A stretch of 64,000 bases of DNA, taken from the NCBI GenBank assembly GCA_021647585.1, contig JAKIUK010000011.1, positions 8,615-72,614 of the forward strand, given 5' to 3'. A program made the position numbers and the translations under genes. The DNA comes from Methylococcaceae bacterium (GTDB lineage: Bacteria; Pseudomonadota; Gammaproteobacteria; Methylococcales; Methylomonadaceae). Below, one piece after another: positions 61,959 through 64,000 of the stretch (its first letter is position 1; each line of letters starts with the position of its first letter). The notes under the pieces were generated by a model, which saw only the letters and a program-made list of their open reading frames with translations, had not been told where the DNA came from and searched no databases.

Positions 61959-62501
61959 ATGACAAGCGTTCAAATAATTGATAAAACAGGCCATATAAAG
62001 CTTAAGTTGTTAGAAGCCGAGGTGAACCCATTTTTATGTGATGATGAAGTGCAAGCTTTAAATTCAATTGAAAAAATGCAACCTTCTGTTGTTATACTCA
62101 ATTATGAAGTACGGAAAGAACAAACGAATGACTATATAAAACTAATTCTTAATGCAAGTTCAGATAGTAAAATAGTAGTAATAGCTGATGAACTGAGCGA
62201 AGAAAAAATATTGGATTGTTTATTAGCTGGTGCAAAAGGCTATCAGAGTTTAAAACAGCTTGATGAGCACATAAATAAATTAATCAAAGTTGTTGATGCG
62301 GGAGGGGCTTGGGTAACAAGGCGTATGATAGCAAAACTTTTGAATAAAATAAGAGAAGAAAACACAGCTTCTGGTTTTAAGTCTATTGAAAACAAAACTA
62401 TTGATAAAAAGAAAAGTAAGGCAGCCCGAGCAGGTTCATTATTGAATTATTTTATGATGAAAACTCAAATACACTATTCTCATAAATTAGGAGAATATTA
62501 A
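61959..62501 (+). CDS. Receiver-domain protein without DNA-binding domain
   Basis: 180 residues. The first ~125 look like the receiver half of a NarL/LuxR regulator: ALNSIEKMQPSVVILNYEV (Asn where the acceptor Asp is expected), KIVVIADEL, CLLAGAKGYQSLKQLDEHI and KVVDAGGAWVTRRMIAKLL. The helix-turn-helix that should follow is replaced by a basic, low-complexity tail (KTIDKKKSKAARAG...). It is similar in layout to the regulator at 56712 but HTH-less, so it may be a pseudo-receiver that binds another regulator. It overlaps the next start (TAATG). Confidence 0.65.
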   Translation: MTSVQIIDKTGHIKLKLLEAEVNPFLCDDEVQALNSIEKMQPSVVILNYEVRKEQTNDYIKLILNASSDSKIVVIADELSEEKILDCLLAGAKGYQSLKQLDEHINKLIKVVDAGGAWVTRRMIAKLLNKIREENTASGFKSIENKTIDKKKSKAARAGSLLNYFMMKTQIHYSHKLGEY

Positions 62502-62749
62502 TGACAGATAAGCAAATAGAAAATAAGCAGGAAGAGTCTCTGAACCTGCAGGATTTACTCATAGATGAAAAAGCTGATGGATTGAGTGAATATCTTTCAC
62601 TATCGATTGAAAATCTTGGGGAAAATACCCGGGTCAGCGTAACCACAGTTGAAGATAATCCTGTGACATATTCTTCAACATTAAATGGAGTGTTATTTTC
62701 TGACTTACAGCAGTTGATAGATGTAAATCTAGATTTAGAAAGTGATTGA
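62501..62749 (+). CDS. 82-aa protein resembling a type I secretion C-terminal module
   Basis: After a polar start, LNLQDLLIDEKADGLSEYLS, LSIENLGENTRVSVTTVE and STLNGVLFSDLQQLIDVNL follow the pattern of the VC_A0849-subclass C-terminal secretion module that normally ends LapA-type adhesins (LDLSDLL...NLxxYLxxSxxG..TxISV...TLxGV..L..LL). Here it is a separate gene translated with the receiver protein and placed directly before lapA. No signal peptide. It could be exported by LapBCE or act as a decoy; both are inference. Confidence 0.55.
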   Translation: MTDKQIENKQEESLNLQDLLIDEKADGLSEYLSLSIENLGENTRVSVTTVEDNPVTYSSTLNGVLFSDLQQLIDVNLDLESD

Positions 62750-63135
62750 AAATGTTAATGGCATTTTTTAAGATAGACATGTTTTGGAGACTGTACTATT
62801 TGGCTTGCCTATTTTAGAGGTTTTTTTTATTAGTGTCGGATTGGGTTTTAATCCAGCCAGGGCTTTTAAATTCTTTCGTTTAGGATAAAAAAACAGGTGC
62901 TTATTAATGTTAGAATATTTAGTTTGATTTTTGAAAAGTCTGATCCCATACAAATTGTATGGATTGGAAGTAAAAACATAGAATAAAGTGTTTTCTGTGA
63001 CATAGTTAAAAGATTTAGAAGATTAGTACCAAAGTACAATAGATTTTTTTCCTTTAAGAAGTCACAATTACGCGTAAGGTTGGACTGAAATCAGTCCTTA
63101 GATTTATTTATAGATATTTAATTGGGAATAGTGTC
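62750..63135. other. Leader/promoter region of lapA
   Basis: 385 bases with no convincing gene (a 61-codon minus-strand frame at 62768-62953 lacks support). It contains the second GTAC-N4-GTAC dyad at 63024-63040 and GGACTGAAATCAGTCC, a perfect 6-bp palindrome around 63083-63098. I did not recognise a c-di-GMP riboswitch. Confidence 0.5.
63024..63040. promoter_or_regulatory. GTAC-N4-GTAC dyad, copy 2
   Basis: TAGTACCAAAGTACAAT matches copy 1 at all but two central bases. It lies about 96 bases before the lapA start. Confidence 0.5.
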
Positions 63136-64000
63136 ATGGCTGCACAAACTGGGATCATAATAACACTTAACGGCACTGCAACTGCTACAGCGCCAGATGG
63201 TTCACAACGTATATTGCAGGTTGGCGATCGTGTATATGCCGATGAATCAATTATGACCGGTTCTGATGGAGCTATCTCCATTGAGTTTTCTGACGGTACT
63301 ATTATGGATTTAGGACGAGATTCGCAAATAGTTCTAGATAGTGATGCATATGATTTTGCCGGTGAATCATTAACGGATGCAGAAGTTGAAGCTGAAGTAG
63401 AAGCTATACAACAAGCCTTGCTAGATGGGGCGGATCCAACAGAAATAACTGACCCGGCAGCGGCAGGTGGTGTTCAAGGTCAAAATGAAGGTATTGAACC
63501 TGTTATTATTGATTACCTTGACCCTCGTATGACTCCAGAATCAGGGTTTGAAACTAAAGGTATAGACATTGCCTTTGAAGAAGATGAAGTAATAGCTCTT
63601 CCAGACGAAGGGACTGGCGATACGGACACGGATACGGATACTGACACTGACACTGACACCGATACAGATACAGATACAGATACAGATACAGATACAGATA
63701 CAGATACAGATACTGACACCGATACGGACACGGATACCGATACGGATACTGACACCGATACAGACACGGACACGGATACAGACACAGATACAGATACAGA
63801 TACAGATACAGATACAGATACAGATACTGATACTGATACGGACACGGATACGGATACAGATACAGATACTGATACAGACACGGATACAGACACCGACACT
63901 GATACAGATACGGATACGGATACGGATACGGATACTGACACCGATACCGATACCGATACTGATACAGACACGGATACAGATACAGATACTGATACGGACA
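63136..64000 (+). CDS. lapA: Giant LapA-type adhesin, N-terminal part
   Basis: The first 288 codons; the gene runs off the window. The N-terminal retention module is clear: GTATATAPDGSQRILQVGDRV, SDGAISIEFSDGTIMDLGRDS, then the LapG target TDPAAAGG with alanines at 108-110, the same position as in Pseudomonas LapA. A short acidic linker (to residue 161) leads into an uninterrupted Asp-Thr repeat. ATG at 63136; the only ribosome-site candidate is GGGAATAG. After LapG cleavage the adhesin would leave the outer membrane. Ig-like repeats and the C-terminal signal are expected downstream of the window. Confidence 0.92.
   Translation, partial: MAAQTGIIITLNGTATATAPDGSQRILQVGDRVYADESIMTGSDGAISIEFSDGTIMDLGRDSQIVLDSDAYDFAGESLTDAEVEAEVEAIQQALLDGADPTEITDPAAAGGVQGQNEGIEPVIIDYLDPRMTPESGFETKGIDIAFEEDEVIALPDEGTGDTDTDTDTDTDTDTDTDTDTDTDTDTDTDTDTDTDTDTDTDTDTDTDTDTDTDTDTDTDTDTDTDTDTDTDTDTDTDTDTDTDTDTDTDTDTDTDTDTDTDTDTDTDTDTDTDTDTDTDTDTDTDTD
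63619..64000 (+). repeat. (Asp-Thr)n coding repeat
   Basis: At least 63 consecutive Asp-Thr dipeptides, each encoded by GAY-ACN, running to the window edge. Every dipeptide I read was DT, although codons vary widely (GAT/GAC, ACA/ACG/ACC/ACT). The variety of synonymous codons means the protein sequence is selected, not just recently duplicated. Confidence 0.95.

Noticed and set aside
62768..62953. 61-codon minus-strand ORF before lapA
   Set aside because: Lys/Asn-rich, no ribosome site, no recognisable family.
63513..63971. Long minus-strand ORF encoding (Ser-Val)n
   Set aside because: Mirror of the GAY-ACN repeat of lapA; the plus-strand frame has a conserved LapA N-terminus.
63619..64000. 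Regular repeat as possible CRISPR array
   Set aside because: Six-base coding unit without spacers, in frame with an adhesin.

Overview
The window looks like a chromosome segment of an AT-rich, polar-flagellated gammaproteobacterium. The evidence is gene content: trpS, rapA, adk, asd and fimV housekeeping genes; a Pseudomonas/Vibrio-type order fliLMNOPQR-flhBA-flhF-fleN-fliA-cheYZAB-motCD-ParA-CheW-like-cheW-DUF2802; a BarA/GacS-type hybrid kinase; and a Lap biofilm system (LapD, LapG, LapBCE, LapA). A copper-rich giant multicopper oxidase would suit a Methylococcales-like methanotroph, but that placement is inference. No tRNA, rRNA or CRISPR array was seen.

Layout. 1-12.2 kb: housekeeping genes (trpS end, rapA, a retropepsin-like protease, DUF2288, a TPR protein, DUF1415, a CBS protein, adk, asd, fimV). 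12.2-21.7 kb: an accessory block with a decayed transposase and a tight three-gene operon: an orphan 223-aa protein, an 1818-aa multicopper-oxidase-like lipoprotein whose copper motifs come in permuted order, and a secreted beta-propeller protein. 21.7-24.4 kb: hybrid histidine kinase. 24.4-27.6 kb: a decay zone with a collapsed sulfide:quinone-oxidoreductase-like gene, its orphan DUF2892 partner, a nuclease gene broken by a stop codon, and a lysozyme-like toxin with a small membrane protein. 27.6-48.1 kb: flagellar export/switch, flagellar placement, sigma-28 and chemotaxis genes. 48.1-50 kb: a lipoprotein, a Bax-inhibitor-1 family protein and a truncated hemoglobin. 50-64 kb: the Lap locus, interrupted by ssb, a YgjP-like metallopeptidase and a frameshifted thioredoxin-like gene, ending in the first 288 codons of a giant LapA-type adhesin that runs off the window.

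How the genes work together. The central block builds the export gate and switch, positions the flagellum (FlhF/FleN), makes sigma-28 (FliA) and feeds CheY signalling to the motor. The distal block controls adhesion: LapD (degenerate GGDEF/EAL) should hold LapG, LapG should cut LapA at its di-alanine site, and LapB/LapC/TolC should export LapA. The locus also holds a LuxR-type regulator, a receiver domain without HTH, an 82-aa ORF resembling a type I secretion C-terminal module, and two matching GTAC-N4-GTAC dyads upstream of the genes leading into lapA.

A further signal is a family of at least seven palindromic, MITE-like elements (70-240 bp, ends CCTAGAAA.ATCAGTTG). Four have perfect 5-bp A/T target duplications. 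Two nearly identical copies lie just upstream of adk and flhA. A second, TA-flanked palindromic element lies before cheW.
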